Shown here: positions 54,163-63,372 of the stretch, in pieces
Layout of the letters: every line of letters begins with the position of its first letter
How positions within the stretch are numbered: the stretch's first letter is position 1
Assembly (NCBI RefSeq): GCF_907165045.1
Contig: NZ_CAJRAU010000001.1
Coordinates: 248,001 to 312,000 of the forward strand
DNA from: Dyadobacter linearis
GTDB taxonomy: Bacteria > Bacteroidota > Bacteroidia > Cytophagales > Spirosomataceae
Length of the DNA: 64,000 bases
Direction of reading: 5' to 3'
Program-made: the position numbers and the translations under genes
The notes under the pieces: generated by a model
Seen by the model: only the letters and a program-made list of their open reading frames with translations
Told to the model about the DNA's origin: nothing
Databases searched by the model: none

Positions 54163-55518
54163 TCAATATCTGGCCCCCACCTGCACAGCCGGCTCCGCCT
54201 TCAAACTTGGCGGAAATCCATTGAGTAGCCGCCATATCTCATACCACAGCGGAACCGATTCCAGAATCACACGACCATAAACGCCCGACCCCTGCCGCAG
54301 CTGTTTGGGCCAGGGCTGGTCCTTCTCAGGTACCGGATTGGTGGGTCGCACCAATAGGCGGTACTTCCCGTTTTCACTGCTTACCAGGTCGATTACCGAC
54401 ACTTTTCCTGCGAAGGTACCCACCGCCACAGACGGCCAGCCGGAAAACTGCACCGACGGCCAGCCTTCAAACTGTAACCTTACGTCGCTGTTATTCAGGA
54501 TCAACGGCACGTCCATCGCATCCACATATATTTCCGCGGCCACCAGCGGCGCGTCGGGTTGAAGTGTGGCGATCGATTCGCCTTCTTTGATGTTCTCCCC
54601 AATACCCGCTTTCAGCGTTTTGACAACGAAACCGGCCTGCGGCGCACGTACTACATACAATCCTCTGCGGATATCATTATTCGAGATCTCGTTGCGCAGT
54701 TTGGATATTTCCCCCTGCGCACTCACCTTACTTGAAAGCGCCGAACTGAGTTCAGATTGAGCTTTTGCGACCGACTGATCGTATTCCGCCTTGATATTGT
54801 CCAGCTCGATCTGCGCATTCCGCAACGATTGTACAGAGTTGTTCAGCTTGTTCTGCTGACTGATCACCTTGGCATTATCCTCCTGCAATTTCAATCTCCG
54901 GGATTCGATATCAGTGAGGGAGAACAGCCCTTTTTCGTAACCCGCCTCGTAACGTGTAAGGCGCGATTTCGCAATATCAAAAAACCGCTGAACCGCTACC
55001 AGATCGGCACTGTCGATCTGCACGTTGTTTTCCGCCTGGCGGACTTTGTTTCTTGCCGAGTTGAGCTTGATCGTCAATCCTGCACGCAGGGCGTCCATTT
55101 GGGCAACGGTAGCCGCCATTTTCTGGGCAGCTGCGCCCTCACTTCCTTCTTTTGCACGCAGCTGTTCTTGTAGCCGCAAAGGTAATTGAGGGTCAAAATA
55201 CGATTGGCTGGTTTCTGAAATAACCAGGATCGTATCGCCTTTATCTACATGCTCCCCTTCGCGTACCGCCCAATGCTCAATGCGTCCACCAATCTGATTC
55301 TGAACGGTTTGAGGCCGGTCTTCCGGTCTCAATGCAGTCACGTTACCACGGCCCGGAATGGTTTGCCGCCAGGGCAGGAACAGCCCGACCACGAAGACCA
55401 GAAGAAGCACCAGCATGATTTTTCCAAGCAATACGGGACCGCGCGTTTTCAGTACTTCGCGTTGGGAAAACGGCCCCATTTCTTCCCACATCTTCTTTTC
55501 TGTTGTATTAGTAGCCAT
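54163..55518 (-). CDS. HlyD-family periplasmic adaptor (membrane fusion protein)
   Basis: A 451-aa adaptor. One transmembrane helix near 31-50 (LLGKIMLVLLLVFVVGLFLPW), then a biotinyl-lipoyl-like half motif (GGRIEHWAVREGEHVDKGDTILVI), a long coiled-coil hairpin of roughly 200 residues and the second half (VRAPQAGFVVKTLKAGIGENIKEGESI). It bridges the inner-membrane ABC protein and TolC for type I-like export. Its ATG overlaps the ABC gene stop by 11 nt, so the two are translationally coupled. Confidence 0.92.
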   Translation of the reverse strand: MATNTTEKKMWEEMGPFSQREVLKTRGPVLLGKIMLVLLLVFVVGLFLPWRQTIPGRGNVTALRPEDRPQTVQNQIGGRIEHWAVREGEHVDKGDTILVISETSQSYFDPQLPLRLQEQLRAKEGSEGAAAQKMAATVAQMDALRAGLTIKLNSARNKVRQAENNVQIDSADLVAVQRFFDIAKSRLTRYEAGYEKGLFSLTDIESRRLKLQEDNAKVISQQNKLNNSVQSLRNAQIELDNIKAEYDQSVAKAQSELSSALSSKVSAQGEISKLRNEISNNDIRRGLYVVRAPQAGFVVKTLKAGIGENIKEGESIATLQPDAPLVAAEIYVDAMDVPLILNNSDVRLQFEGWPSVQFSGWPSVAVGTFAGKVSVIDLVSSENGKYRLLVRPTNPVPEKDQPWPKQLRQGSGVYGRVILESVPLWYEIWRLLNGFPPSLKAEPAVQVGARY

Positions 55519-56515
55519 TGCTCACCTCACTTTCTTCCAATTCCAGATCTGTAACCACCGCCAGCTTTTCGGCACCGGTCACCATATCGAATATTGTATT
55601 CAAACTTGTCATGAATTTCTCGACCGCATAACTGATCTGCACGATAATCACCTCAGCGGCAACGAATTGACCCAATGTAATTTGTCGCTCGATCACGTAA
55701 TAGGATCCCATAAACAAAAGCCCGCCCATTAAGATGGTACGTAAAGCGACCGAGCTGGCGAAGAACTTTCGCAGGATCTTGAAATGCGCTTTTCTCGCTT
55801 TCAGATAGCTGGCAGTGATCTTGTCAGTTTCGAGGATCACCCTTTTCATCTGCGCAGGCTGATCGCGATAACGGTCCAGATCGCCCGCAACCGATTCCAA
55901 ATAAGCCACAACCTCATACTTATATTCAGATTCGTCAATGCTCGTCAATACTCCTCTTCTATAAAAAAGCGCGAGCATTAGTAAAATGATGAGCACTGTA
56001 ATCACCCCGAAAATGACGAATACGGGGTGATAGAACGAGAGCAGGATCGCAGCAAAGAAGATCTGGACGCTCGATGCGACCACGTCAACCAGCAATTTTG
56101 TCAGCCCTTTCTGGATGGTCAGTACCTCAAAGAAGCGGTTGACCAGCTCAGGCGGATATTCACCTGTCAGCTCCGACTTTTTTATTCTTGGAAAACGGTA
56201 CGCAAATTCCAGTGTCGCCTTTGCAAATATCTTCTGCTCAAGCACTTCAACCAAAGTGAGCTGGCCGATCAGCAATAACCCTCCAACCACTACACCGAGC
56301 AGCACGACACCGATCAATATATACGTGGAGCTGTATAATGCTCCGTTGGAAAGAAAGTTGAAAACCGCAGTAGTACCCAGCGGCAGGCTCAGCCCGATAA
56401 GGCCGATCAGGATGGCGTAAATAAATATATAGTTGATCGTGGTCCTTTCTACATACAGCATCCCCATTAATCTCTGCCACGGGGTGGGAACCTCTACACG
56501 ATGTCCTTTCTTCAT
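55508..56515 (-). CDS. ABC exporter transmembrane-domain protein lacking the ATPase domain
   Basis: A 335-aa inner-membrane protein with the type 1 exporter fold: about six transmembrane helices (INYIFIYAILIGLIGLSLPLG, ILIGVVLLGVVVGGLLLIG, FVIFGVITVLIILLMLALFY, ILMGGLLFMGSYYVIE) and the coupling-helix region (FPRIKKSELTGEYPPELVNRFFEV). The chain stops where the nucleotide-binding domain would begin (...DLELEESEVSNGY); no Walker A or ABC signature is present. The stop lies within the HlyD start, so this is the normal gene end, not a frameshift. How transport would be energised is unclear. Confidence 0.85.
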   Translation of the reverse strand: MKKGHRVEVPTPWQRLMGMLYVERTTINYIFIYAILIGLIGLSLPLGTTAVFNFLSNGALYSSTYILIGVVLLGVVVGGLLLIGQLTLVEVLEQKIFAKATLEFAYRFPRIKKSELTGEYPPELVNRFFEVLTIQKGLTKLLVDVVASSVQIFFAAILLSFYHPVFVIFGVITVLIILLMLALFYRRGVLTSIDESEYKYEVVAYLESVAGDLDRYRDQPAQMKRVILETDKITASYLKARKAHFKILRKFFASSVALRTILMGGLLFMGSYYVIERQITLGQFVAAEVIIVQISYAVEKFMTSLNTIFDMVTGAEKLAVVTDLELEESEVSNGY

Positions 56516-57092
56516 TATTCAGTATTCGTTATTAAGATTTTGCAGACTTTTCTTCTGGTAGTTTCGGGCGCAATAATGCCCTTGATGCATATTCCGGACC
56601 CGTCAAAAACCGCTGGAAACAGCTGAAAGTGCATAACAATCCGAGCTATACGTAGCTTATGCGATAGCCTGACAGATCTTCCGACCGTGCCTGCTGAACC
56701 CGGTGCCAGGGTCTGCGAGCGGCATCAGTAATACTTGAAGTTTTTGGTAAAAATGCGATTCAATAAGCAGCTGATATGCAGCTGAACGTTCGCAAAACTC
56801 ATTGATAATCAGGAGACAATTCAAACTTAATACGGCAAGGCCGGTTGTTTTTTGATGAGGAGAAACGTTAAACATTTTTCATTTGGGTTATAATCTAACC
56901 TTATCGAGATAAAATATTATGCCTGCTTAACCTGAAACCCGGCCCTTCTTCAAGATGTTCGATTAAAAATAAGTATTGTCCATTTTCGAACAACAGTTGC
57001 AAAATGGCATACATCAACCAATTGAATGTCAGCGGCTTGCAACAAAGGCACGAAAGTTTCGAAAAGTCGTTGGAAATATCTCTGACTGAACC
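56516..57092. other. 577-bp intergenic region between divergent genes
   Basis: Separates the leftward exporter operon from the rightward FtsX permease and must hold both promoters. No clear -7/-33 pair was found. It includes the doubtful 72-aa ORF at 56657-56875; otherwise nothing recognised. Confidence 0.4.
56657..56875 (-). CDS. Doubtful small ORF, 72 aa
   Basis: A 72-aa ORF starting MFNVSPHQKTTGLAVLSLNC with a hydrophobic middle and no recognisable domain. Codon choice is not unlike the neighbours, and it lies in the same direction as the exporter operon, 141 bp upstream of it. A cargo or leader peptide for the exporter is a possibility, but no Gly-Gly leader is seen. Confidence 0.22.
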   Translation of the reverse strand: MFNVSPHQKTTGLAVLSLNCLLIINEFCERSAAYQLLIESHFYQKLQVLLMPLADPGTGFSRHGRKICQAIA

Positions 57093-59510
57093 ATGATAGG
57101 AAGCTACTTCAAAACATCGGGACGCAGCTTAATGCGCAACAAACTGTTCTCTGCAATTAATATCGTCGGCCTTGCTATTAGTATGTCCGTCGGTTTATTG
57201 CTGATCGCATTCGTGCTTGACCTGCGTTCGTATGACAGGTTTCACAAAAACGGTGAGCAGATTTATCGCATTACCAGTGTGGCTAGTTTTCAGGGAGAAC
57301 AAGGTGGAAAATTTTCATCCACATCCCTTAAAACGGGTAAGCTGATCCGGGAGAAAGTGACCGGTGTGGAAGAGGTAGCTACGCTGCGCAACGATTTTTC
57401 GGCCGATGCGAAAGTGGGCGATCATATTCTTCCTATCAAAGGATTGTGGGCCGAGCCGTCGCTATTCGGGATCTTTACTTTTCCAATGCTGGAAGGAAAT
57501 CCCGAAACTGCGCTGCGTGATCCGTACTCGGTCGTGCTTACGGAAACAGCGGCGAAGAAGTTGTTTGGTAACCAATCTGCGGTCGGCAAAGCGGTTAAGT
57601 TTGATACTCTGGATTACCAGGTGACCGGCGTCATGAAGGATGTTCCATTCTTTTCACACATTAGTTTCGAAGCACTGGTTTCACTTTCCACGGCGGGGCA
57701 GCTCAATAAACAGGACAAGAATTTTGAGAACTGGACCAATATGTTTTCAAATTCGGTATACCTGCTATTGCCCGAAAAAGCGGATCTTTCCTTCATTCGA
57801 TCGCAGCTTGACGCCATTGCAAAGCAGGAAAACCTGGCCGATGAAAAAACGAAGATCCAGCTCGAACTGCTTCCTTTGAATGACATTGTGGTCGGGGAAA
57901 GTCTGCGTTCTGGCTCCATGAGCGGCTCTTCGGGCCCGCATATACCTACGGCTGTTTTGTGGATACTGGGTGGGCTTGCATTTATCGTGATCTTATCCGC
58001 GTGTTTTAATTACACCAATCTCTCGATCGCACGCGCTATGCGCCGCTTCAAGGAAATTGGTCTCCGCAAGGCGATCGGCGCGCAGAAAGGCCAGGTCCGG
58101 CAGCAATTTTTTGCCGAGGCGATCATGATCTCGCTGGCGGCCCTTTTCCTCTCCTATTTTATATTTCTGGTATTGCGTCCGCAGCTGATCAGCATGGCCC
58201 CTGAAATGCAGCGCACCGTGAAACTCGATCTCACGCCGGCCATGGTTGCCGCATTTGTATTCTTTTCAGTGACAGTAGGTGTGATCGCCGGCCTCATGCC
58301 AGCCATATTCTTCTCCAAAGTGAGCGCGATCCATGCGCTCGGCAATGTATCCTCCGTAAAAGTCTTTAAACACCTGACCCTCAGGCGCGCACTGGTGGTG
58401 GTTCAATATACGGTGACTTTAATTTTCATCACTACCACGGCCGTGGGTTATGCGCAGTATAAAAACATCCTCGCATTCGATCTGGGTTTTAACACAGAAA
58501 ATATCCTGAACATCAATATGCAGGGAAATAAGCCCGACGCCCTTTTGAAAGAGCTCAGCGAAATGCCGGAAGTGAGCGCAGTTTCACGGTCGCTGATCGT
58601 GACCAGCGTGGGGAATGCGTGGGGCGGCCACATGAAATACAAGGATTCCAGGGACTCTGCGCTGGTATTGACCAATCATGTTGACGAAAAATATCTGCCT
58701 CTGCACGGTTACAAGCTCCTCGCCGGCAGCAATTTTATCGCCCGGCCCACCACAGCTGCGGCGGCCCGTGAAGTGATCGTCAATGAGCAGGTATTGAAGC
58801 GTTTCAACCTGGGTAGCCCCGAGCAGGCGATCGGGAAAGAGGTGATTTTCAATAGTTTTCGGATTACTGATCGTAAAATGACCATTGTCGGTGTGATGAA
58901 AGACTTTCACTACGGTAAGGTCGACAACCTCATAGAACCGGCCGCATTCATGTTCTGGACACCGGAAGACGGGGCTATTGTCAATGCAAAAATTCAAAGT
59001 GCCGACATGCTGGCGACAATGGCGAAAATCGAATCGACCTGGAAGAAAATCGACCGGGTTCATCCATTCAAGGCTAATTTTTACGACCAGGAAATAGAAG
59101 AAGCTTACAGCGAATTTTCCACGATGATCAAAATCATTGGTTTTCTCTCCGTCCTCGCTATTTCCATTGCATCGATGGGATTGTTCGGAATGGTCGTATT
59201 CACCACCGAAACCAGGTTGAAGGAAATTGGTATCCGCAAAGTGATGGGCGCGAGTTCTAGCAGTCTTATCTTTTTACTAAGCCGTGGGTTTCTGATACTG
59301 CTGTCGATATCGGCACTCATCGCGCTGCCGGTAACCTATTTGTTTTTCGAAAAATTCGTACTCACCAATTTCCCGTACCATACTCCCGTCCAAATCGCCG
59401 AACTCTTTGCCGGCCTGCTCTTGGTACTCGTGATCGCATTCCTGATGATCGGTTCGCAGACACTGAAAGCAGCGAGAAGCAACCCGGTGGATGTGCTCAG
59501 AAGCGAATAG
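57093..59510 (+). CDS. FtsX-domain ABC transporter permease (MacB-like)
   Basis: An 805-aa inner-membrane permease with the Bacteroidota double-FtsX layout. An N-terminal helix (LFSAINIVGLAISMSVGLLLIAFV) is followed by a MacB-type periplasmic domain (about 45-270), three helices with FtsX core (FKEIGLRKAIGAQKGQVRQQFFAEA), a second periplasmic domain (about 460-660) and a second FtsX (LKEIGIRKVMGASSSSLIFLLSRGF). No ATPase domain is present and none is adjacent. Such permeases often act in lipoprotein or antibiotic export, but the substrate cannot be inferred. The gene ends 18 bp from the converging DUF1501 gene. Confidence 0.92.
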   Translation: MIGSYFKTSGRSLMRNKLFSAINIVGLAISMSVGLLLIAFVLDLRSYDRFHKNGEQIYRITSVASFQGEQGGKFSSTSLKTGKLIREKVTGVEEVATLRNDFSADAKVGDHILPIKGLWAEPSLFGIFTFPMLEGNPETALRDPYSVVLTETAAKKLFGNQSAVGKAVKFDTLDYQVTGVMKDVPFFSHISFEALVSLSTAGQLNKQDKNFENWTNMFSNSVYLLLPEKADLSFIRSQLDAIAKQENLADEKTKIQLELLPLNDIVVGESLRSGSMSGSSGPHIPTAVLWILGGLAFIVILSACFNYTNLSIARAMRRFKEIGLRKAIGAQKGQVRQQFFAEAIMISLAALFLSYFIFLVLRPQLISMAPEMQRTVKLDLTPAMVAAFVFFSVTVGVIAGLMPAIFFSKVSAIHALGNVSSVKVFKHLTLRRALVVVQYTVTLIFITTTAVGYAQYKNILAFDLGFNTENILNINMQGNKPDALLKELSEMPEVSAVSRSLIVTSVGNAWGGHMKYKDSRDSALVLTNHVDEKYLPLHGYKLLAGSNFIARPTTAAAAREVIVNEQVLKRFNLGSPEQAIGKEVIFNSFRITDRKMTIVGVMKDFHYGKVDNLIEPAAFMFWTPEDGAIVNAKIQSADMLATMAKIESTWKKIDRVHPFKANFYDQEIEEAYSEFSTMIKIIGFLSVLAISIASMGLFGMVVFTTETRLKEIGIRKVMGASSSSLIFLLSRGFLILLSISALIALPVTYLFFEKFVLTNFPYHTPVQIAELFAGLLLVLVIAFLMIGSQTLKAARSNPVDVLRSE

Positions 59511-59528
59511 TCTTTTTTAAAGGAATAT

Positions 59529-60995
59529 TCAGGAGAGAATATCACGGATTACTTTTCCTGAAACGTCGGTCAACCGGAACCGCCTGCCCAAATGTTTGTA
59601 AACCAGCTTTTCGTGATCCAACCCAAGCTGGTTCATGACAGTTGCCTGAAAGTCGTGCACATGCACGGGGTCTTTGATCACATTATATCCGAACTCGTCG
59701 GTCTCGCCGTACACAATGCCTGGCTTGACGCCGCCGCCCGCCATCCAGATACTGAAACAACGCGGGTGGTGATCCCGGCCGTAATTATCTTTGGTAAGCG
59801 CGCCCTGGCTGAAATTCGTCCGGCCGAATTCGCCGCCCCAGATCACCAGCGTTTCGTCGAGCATACCGCGTTGTTTGAGGTCGGTAACCAATGCGGCAGA
59901 CGCCTGGTCCACGTCCTTCGCCTGCCAGCTGATGTCACGCGGAAGGTCTGCATGCTGGTCCCAGCCCTGGTGGTAAAGCTGCACAAAGCGCACGCCGTTT
60001 TCCGACAGTTTCCTCGCAAGGAGACAATTCGCTGCGAATGTGCCGGGAATCATGCATTCGGGACCATAGAGCTTGATAATATCGTCCGATTCTTTCGACA
60101 GGTCGAGCGTTTCGGGCACGGCAGTTTGCATGCGGTAAGCCATTTCATATTGCCTGATCTTGCTCGTAATTTCCGGATCGCCTAGCTCTTCATGGGCCAT
60201 TTCATTCAGGGACGAAAGCTTGTCCAGCATACGGCGGCGGTCGGTCTTGTCCATTCCTTCGGGATCGTTGAGGTACAGTACCGGATTTTCACCCTTACTG
60301 AATTGCACGCCCTGGTGAATGGAATCGAGAAAACCGTTGGACCATAATTTGGAATACACACCCTGACTATTCCCTTTTCCCCTTGAAATCAAAACGGTGA
60401 ATGCGGGCAGGTTTTTGTTCTCGCTACCCAATCCGTAACTCAGCCACGCGCCCATGCTCGGGCGATTTCCCTGTTGCGCGCCTGTCTGAAAAAACGTGAT
60501 CGCCGGGTCGTGGTTGATCGCTTCCGTGTGCATTGACCGGATAATACAGATATCGTCTACCACCTTGGCCGTATGCGGAAAAAGGTCACTGATCCATGCC
60601 CTAGATTGGCCATATTGATTGAAATCGACAAACGAACCTACCATCGGCAGCGACGCCTGGGTGGCAGTAAAGCCGGTAAGACGCTGGCCTCCACGTACGG
60701 ATTCGGGGAGGTCCTGCCCGTTCATTTCCCGCAGTTTCGGTTTATAATCAAAGGATTCGAGCTGCGACGGGGCGCCGTTTTGAAAGAGGTAGATCACCCG
60801 CTTTGCCTTAGGAGCAAAATGGGGAATGCCAGGCGGAAAATCGGCCCCGGCACCAGCAGTATCTTTACTGAAAAGATCAGGTATCAGCAATGAGCCCAGG
60901 GCGGCACTACCTATTCCCAGGCTAAGTTTTGACAGGAACCGTCGCCGGTTGAAAGTCAGATAATGTTCAAGAATTTCGTTCTGCATCTTGCTCAT
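59529..60995 (-). CDS. DUF1501 protein, Tat-exported (copy 2)
   Basis: A 488-aa paralogue of the protein at 48682-50139, with near-identical signal (NRRRFLSKLSLGIGSAALGS) and body motifs (LVIWGGEFGRTNF, NYGRDHHPRCF, VHDFQATVMNQLGLD). Differences from copy 1 are spread along the chain rather than clustered, as expected of an old duplication. The ATG overlaps the DUF1553 stop by 4 nt (ATGA). As for copy 1, no enzymatic activity is established. Confidence 0.9.
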   Translation of the reverse strand: MSKMQNEILEHYLTFNRRRFLSKLSLGIGSAALGSLLIPDLFSKDTAGAGADFPPGIPHFAPKAKRVIYLFQNGAPSQLESFDYKPKLREMNGQDLPESVRGGQRLTGFTATQASLPMVGSFVDFNQYGQSRAWISDLFPHTAKVVDDICIIRSMHTEAINHDPAITFFQTGAQQGNRPSMGAWLSYGLGSENKNLPAFTVLISRGKGNSQGVYSKLWSNGFLDSIHQGVQFSKGENPVLYLNDPEGMDKTDRRRMLDKLSSLNEMAHEELGDPEITSKIRQYEMAYRMQTAVPETLDLSKESDDIIKLYGPECMIPGTFAANCLLARKLSENGVRFVQLYHQGWDQHADLPRDISWQAKDVDQASAALVTDLKQRGMLDETLVIWGGEFGRTNFSQGALTKDNYGRDHHPRCFSIWMAGGGVKPGIVYGETDEFGYNVIKDPVHVHDFQATVMNQLGLDHEKLVYKHLGRRFRLTDVSGKVIRDILS

Positions 60996-63352
60996 GTTTT
61001 TGTAATCGCCTCTTCCAGGTTATAAATCGTAGATATTACGCGCATTAGCACAGCCAGTTGTTTCCTGTCCACTTTTGAAAGCGGATATTCGCCCAGCATC
61101 ACCGACTTGGCGGCCTTTGCATCGGTCATCGCTTTTTGTTCTTCGGCATAATATTCCACAAGTACAGCCAATTCTCTGGCTGTCGGTTTCCTGCAAACGA
61201 TCTGCCTGAATGCCTTTGTGATTTTATCCTCAACCGGTTTTTTTTCCTGCAACAGCCTCGCAGCCAGCACACGTGACGCTTCCAACACGGCAGGATCATT
61301 CATCATCACCAGTGCCTGCAACGGCGTATTCGTTTTTTGACGGGAAACTTCACACAGATCCCGGTTACTTGCGTCGAAGATCGCCATCGACGGCGGCGGC
61401 ACGGTCCGTTTTACAAAGGTGTACATGCCGCGCCGGTACAAATCGGGCCCGTGATCCTGCCGGTATACGGACAATAAACCGTCTCCACCTGCGGTAGCTC
61501 CTTCCCAAAGCCCCTCAGGCTGATAAGGTTTTACGCTCGGGCCGCCGATCTGCCTGTTGAGCAGGCCGCTGCTGGCAAGCACCACATCTTTCACAAACTC
61601 CGCGGGAATGCGGTAACGGGGCGACCGCGCCAGATAGATATTTTCGGGATCTGCATTTCTTTTATCTGCACTCACCACAACCGACTGCCGGTAGGTAGCC
61701 GACATGACCATTTGTTTGACCAGCCTTTTCATATCCCAGTTGTGTTCCGCAAAGTCGACGGAAAGCCAGTCCAGCAGTGCGGGATGTGTGGGCAGTTCGC
61801 CTTGCATACCGAAGTCGCCCACCGTTTTTACAATACCTCTTCCAAAAAATTCCTGCCACATTCTATTGACAAACACCCTCGCTGTCAACGGATTGCGCTT
61901 ATCAAAAAGCCACTTGGCCAGGCCGAGGCGATTTTTGGGATATTCCGGATCAAAAGGCAGGATAGACCTGGGTGTACCAGCCTGCACTTCTTCTCCATAA
62001 GAATTAAAAATGCCTCTTTGCAATACATAAGTCTTTCGTAATGAATCGAGATCCCCCATAACCGAAACGATCAGGCGGGCAGTGTCCTGTTTATTTACGA
62101 AGTCAAGAATACCCTTTGCATCTGCGTCAGTAATTTCCATCATCGGCTTTTTAGCATAAGCTTCGGGCTTTCCTACCGACGGGTCGATGGCGGTATATAC
62201 CGCACGCATTTCGTTCACATTATTGAAAAATGAAAACATCTGAAAATACTCTTTCTGCGTAACCGGGTCATATTTATGGTCGTGGCAATGGGCGCATTCC
62301 ATGGTGACGCCCAGTAATGCTTTGCCAAATGTGTCGCTGCGGTCGGTCACGTAGCTGATCCGGTATTCTTCTTCGTCTACCGCACCTTCTTCGGTGATCT
62401 TGTGATTCCGGTTGAAGCCCGTTGCAAGAAGCTGTTCTTTTCCGCCGCCCGGTATGAGATCACCGGCTAACTGCCAGGTAATAAAGTCTTTGTAAGACAG
62501 ATTTTTGTTAAATGCGTGGATTACCCAATCCCGCCACGGCCACTGCGTCCGGAAATTATCCATCTGGTAACCGTACGAATCTGAATACCTCGCCACATCC
62601 AGCCACGGCAGCGCCATTCGCTCTCCGTACGCCGGACTCGCGAGCAGCTTATCGACTACTTTTTCGTAAGCTTTCGGGCTCTGATCTGCCAGAAAATCGT
62701 CCATCATCGTGATATCCGGCGGAAGACCAGTCAGGTCGAGGCTTAGCCTCTTCAACAAACGTTCGCGATCTGCCTCGGGATTCGGGGACAATCCTTTGCG
62801 TTCCTGCATAGCAAGAATGAAACGATCGATCTCATTTTTGGGCCAGGATTCATCCTTTACTTTGGGCAGCTGAGATTTTTTAGGCGCGACAAACGCCCAG
62901 TGCTTTTCATATTTCGCACCCTGCTCGATCCATTTCCCGATTAATTCCACTTCCTCGCCGGTCAGACGGAGGTTCGAGGATTTGGGTGGCATTAGGAGGC
63001 TCGTATCACTCGTCGTGATCCGTAAATAAACTTCCGACAGAGCAGGTTTTCCCGGAACGATACCATGCATTCCGGGACTTTCCTTCAATGCCTTGTAAGC
63101 ATCTTCTGCAATATCCAGCCGTAACCCCGCTTCCCGCTTATTGGCATCGGGCCCATGACAGGCCAGGCATTTGTCAGACAGGATCGGCCGAATATCAAAA
63201 TTGTAACTCACCTCACCGTCAAACGAGCCAACTTCCTGTTCAGCAGCCTCTTCTCCGCAAGAAAACAAAAGCAATGCAGCCCAACCCAGGCCACAGAATG
63301 CCATTTGCCAGCCCACCCTCCTCATTCTTTTTCTATTTATCAACAAGCGCAT
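60992..63352 (-). CDS. DUF1549/DUF1553 lipoprotein with planctomycete cytochrome c (copy 2)
   Basis: A 786-aa paralogue of the protein at 50179-52497. Unlike copy 1 it has a lipoprotein-type signal (GLGWAALLLFSC, lipidated Cys). PSCyt1 has CLACHGPDANKREAGLRLD beginning at Cys62, DUF1549 has a second haem motif (CAHCHDHKYDPV), and DUF1553 contains GPSVKPYQPEGLWEGA and MAIFDASNRDLCEVSRQKTNTP. Start is uncertain: ATG 63352 or ATG 63325; the earlier TTG at 63376 overlaps the SusD stop. The close fit to SusD implies one operon with it, and the stop overlaps the DUF1501 start. Confidence 0.88.
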   Translation of the reverse strand: MRLLINRKRMRRVGWQMAFCGLGWAALLLFSCGEEAAEQEVGSFDGEVSYNFDIRPILSDKCLACHGPDANKREAGLRLDIAEDAYKALKESPGMHGIVPGKPALSEVYLRITTSDTSLLMPPKSSNLRLTGEEVELIGKWIEQGAKYEKHWAFVAPKKSQLPKVKDESWPKNEIDRFILAMQERKGLSPNPEADRERLLKRLSLDLTGLPPDITMMDDFLADQSPKAYEKVVDKLLASPAYGERMALPWLDVARYSDSYGYQMDNFRTQWPWRDWVIHAFNKNLSYKDFITWQLAGDLIPGGGKEQLLATGFNRNHKITEEGAVDEEEYRISYVTDRSDTFGKALLGVTMECAHCHDHKYDPVTQKEYFQMFSFFNNVNEMRAVYTAIDPSVGKPEAYAKKPMMEITDADAKGILDFVNKQDTARLIVSVMGDLDSLRKTYVLQRGIFNSYGEEVQAGTPRSILPFDPEYPKNRLGLAKWLFDKRNPLTARVFVNRMWQEFFGRGIVKTVGDFGMQGELPTHPALLDWLSVDFAEHNWDMKRLVKQMVMSATYRQSVVVSADKRNADPENIYLARSPRYRIPAEFVKDVVLASSGLLNRQIGGPSVKPYQPEGLWEGATAGGDGLLSVYRQDHGPDLYRRGMYTFVKRTVPPPSMAIFDASNRDLCEVSRQKTNTPLQALVMMNDPAVLEASRVLAARLLQEKKPVEDKITKAFRQIVCRKPTARELAVLVEYYAEEQKAMTDAKAAKSVMLGEYPLSKVDRKQLAVLMRVISTIYNLEEAITKT

Positions 63353-63372
63353 TTCAGCATTTTTTGTTTTAA

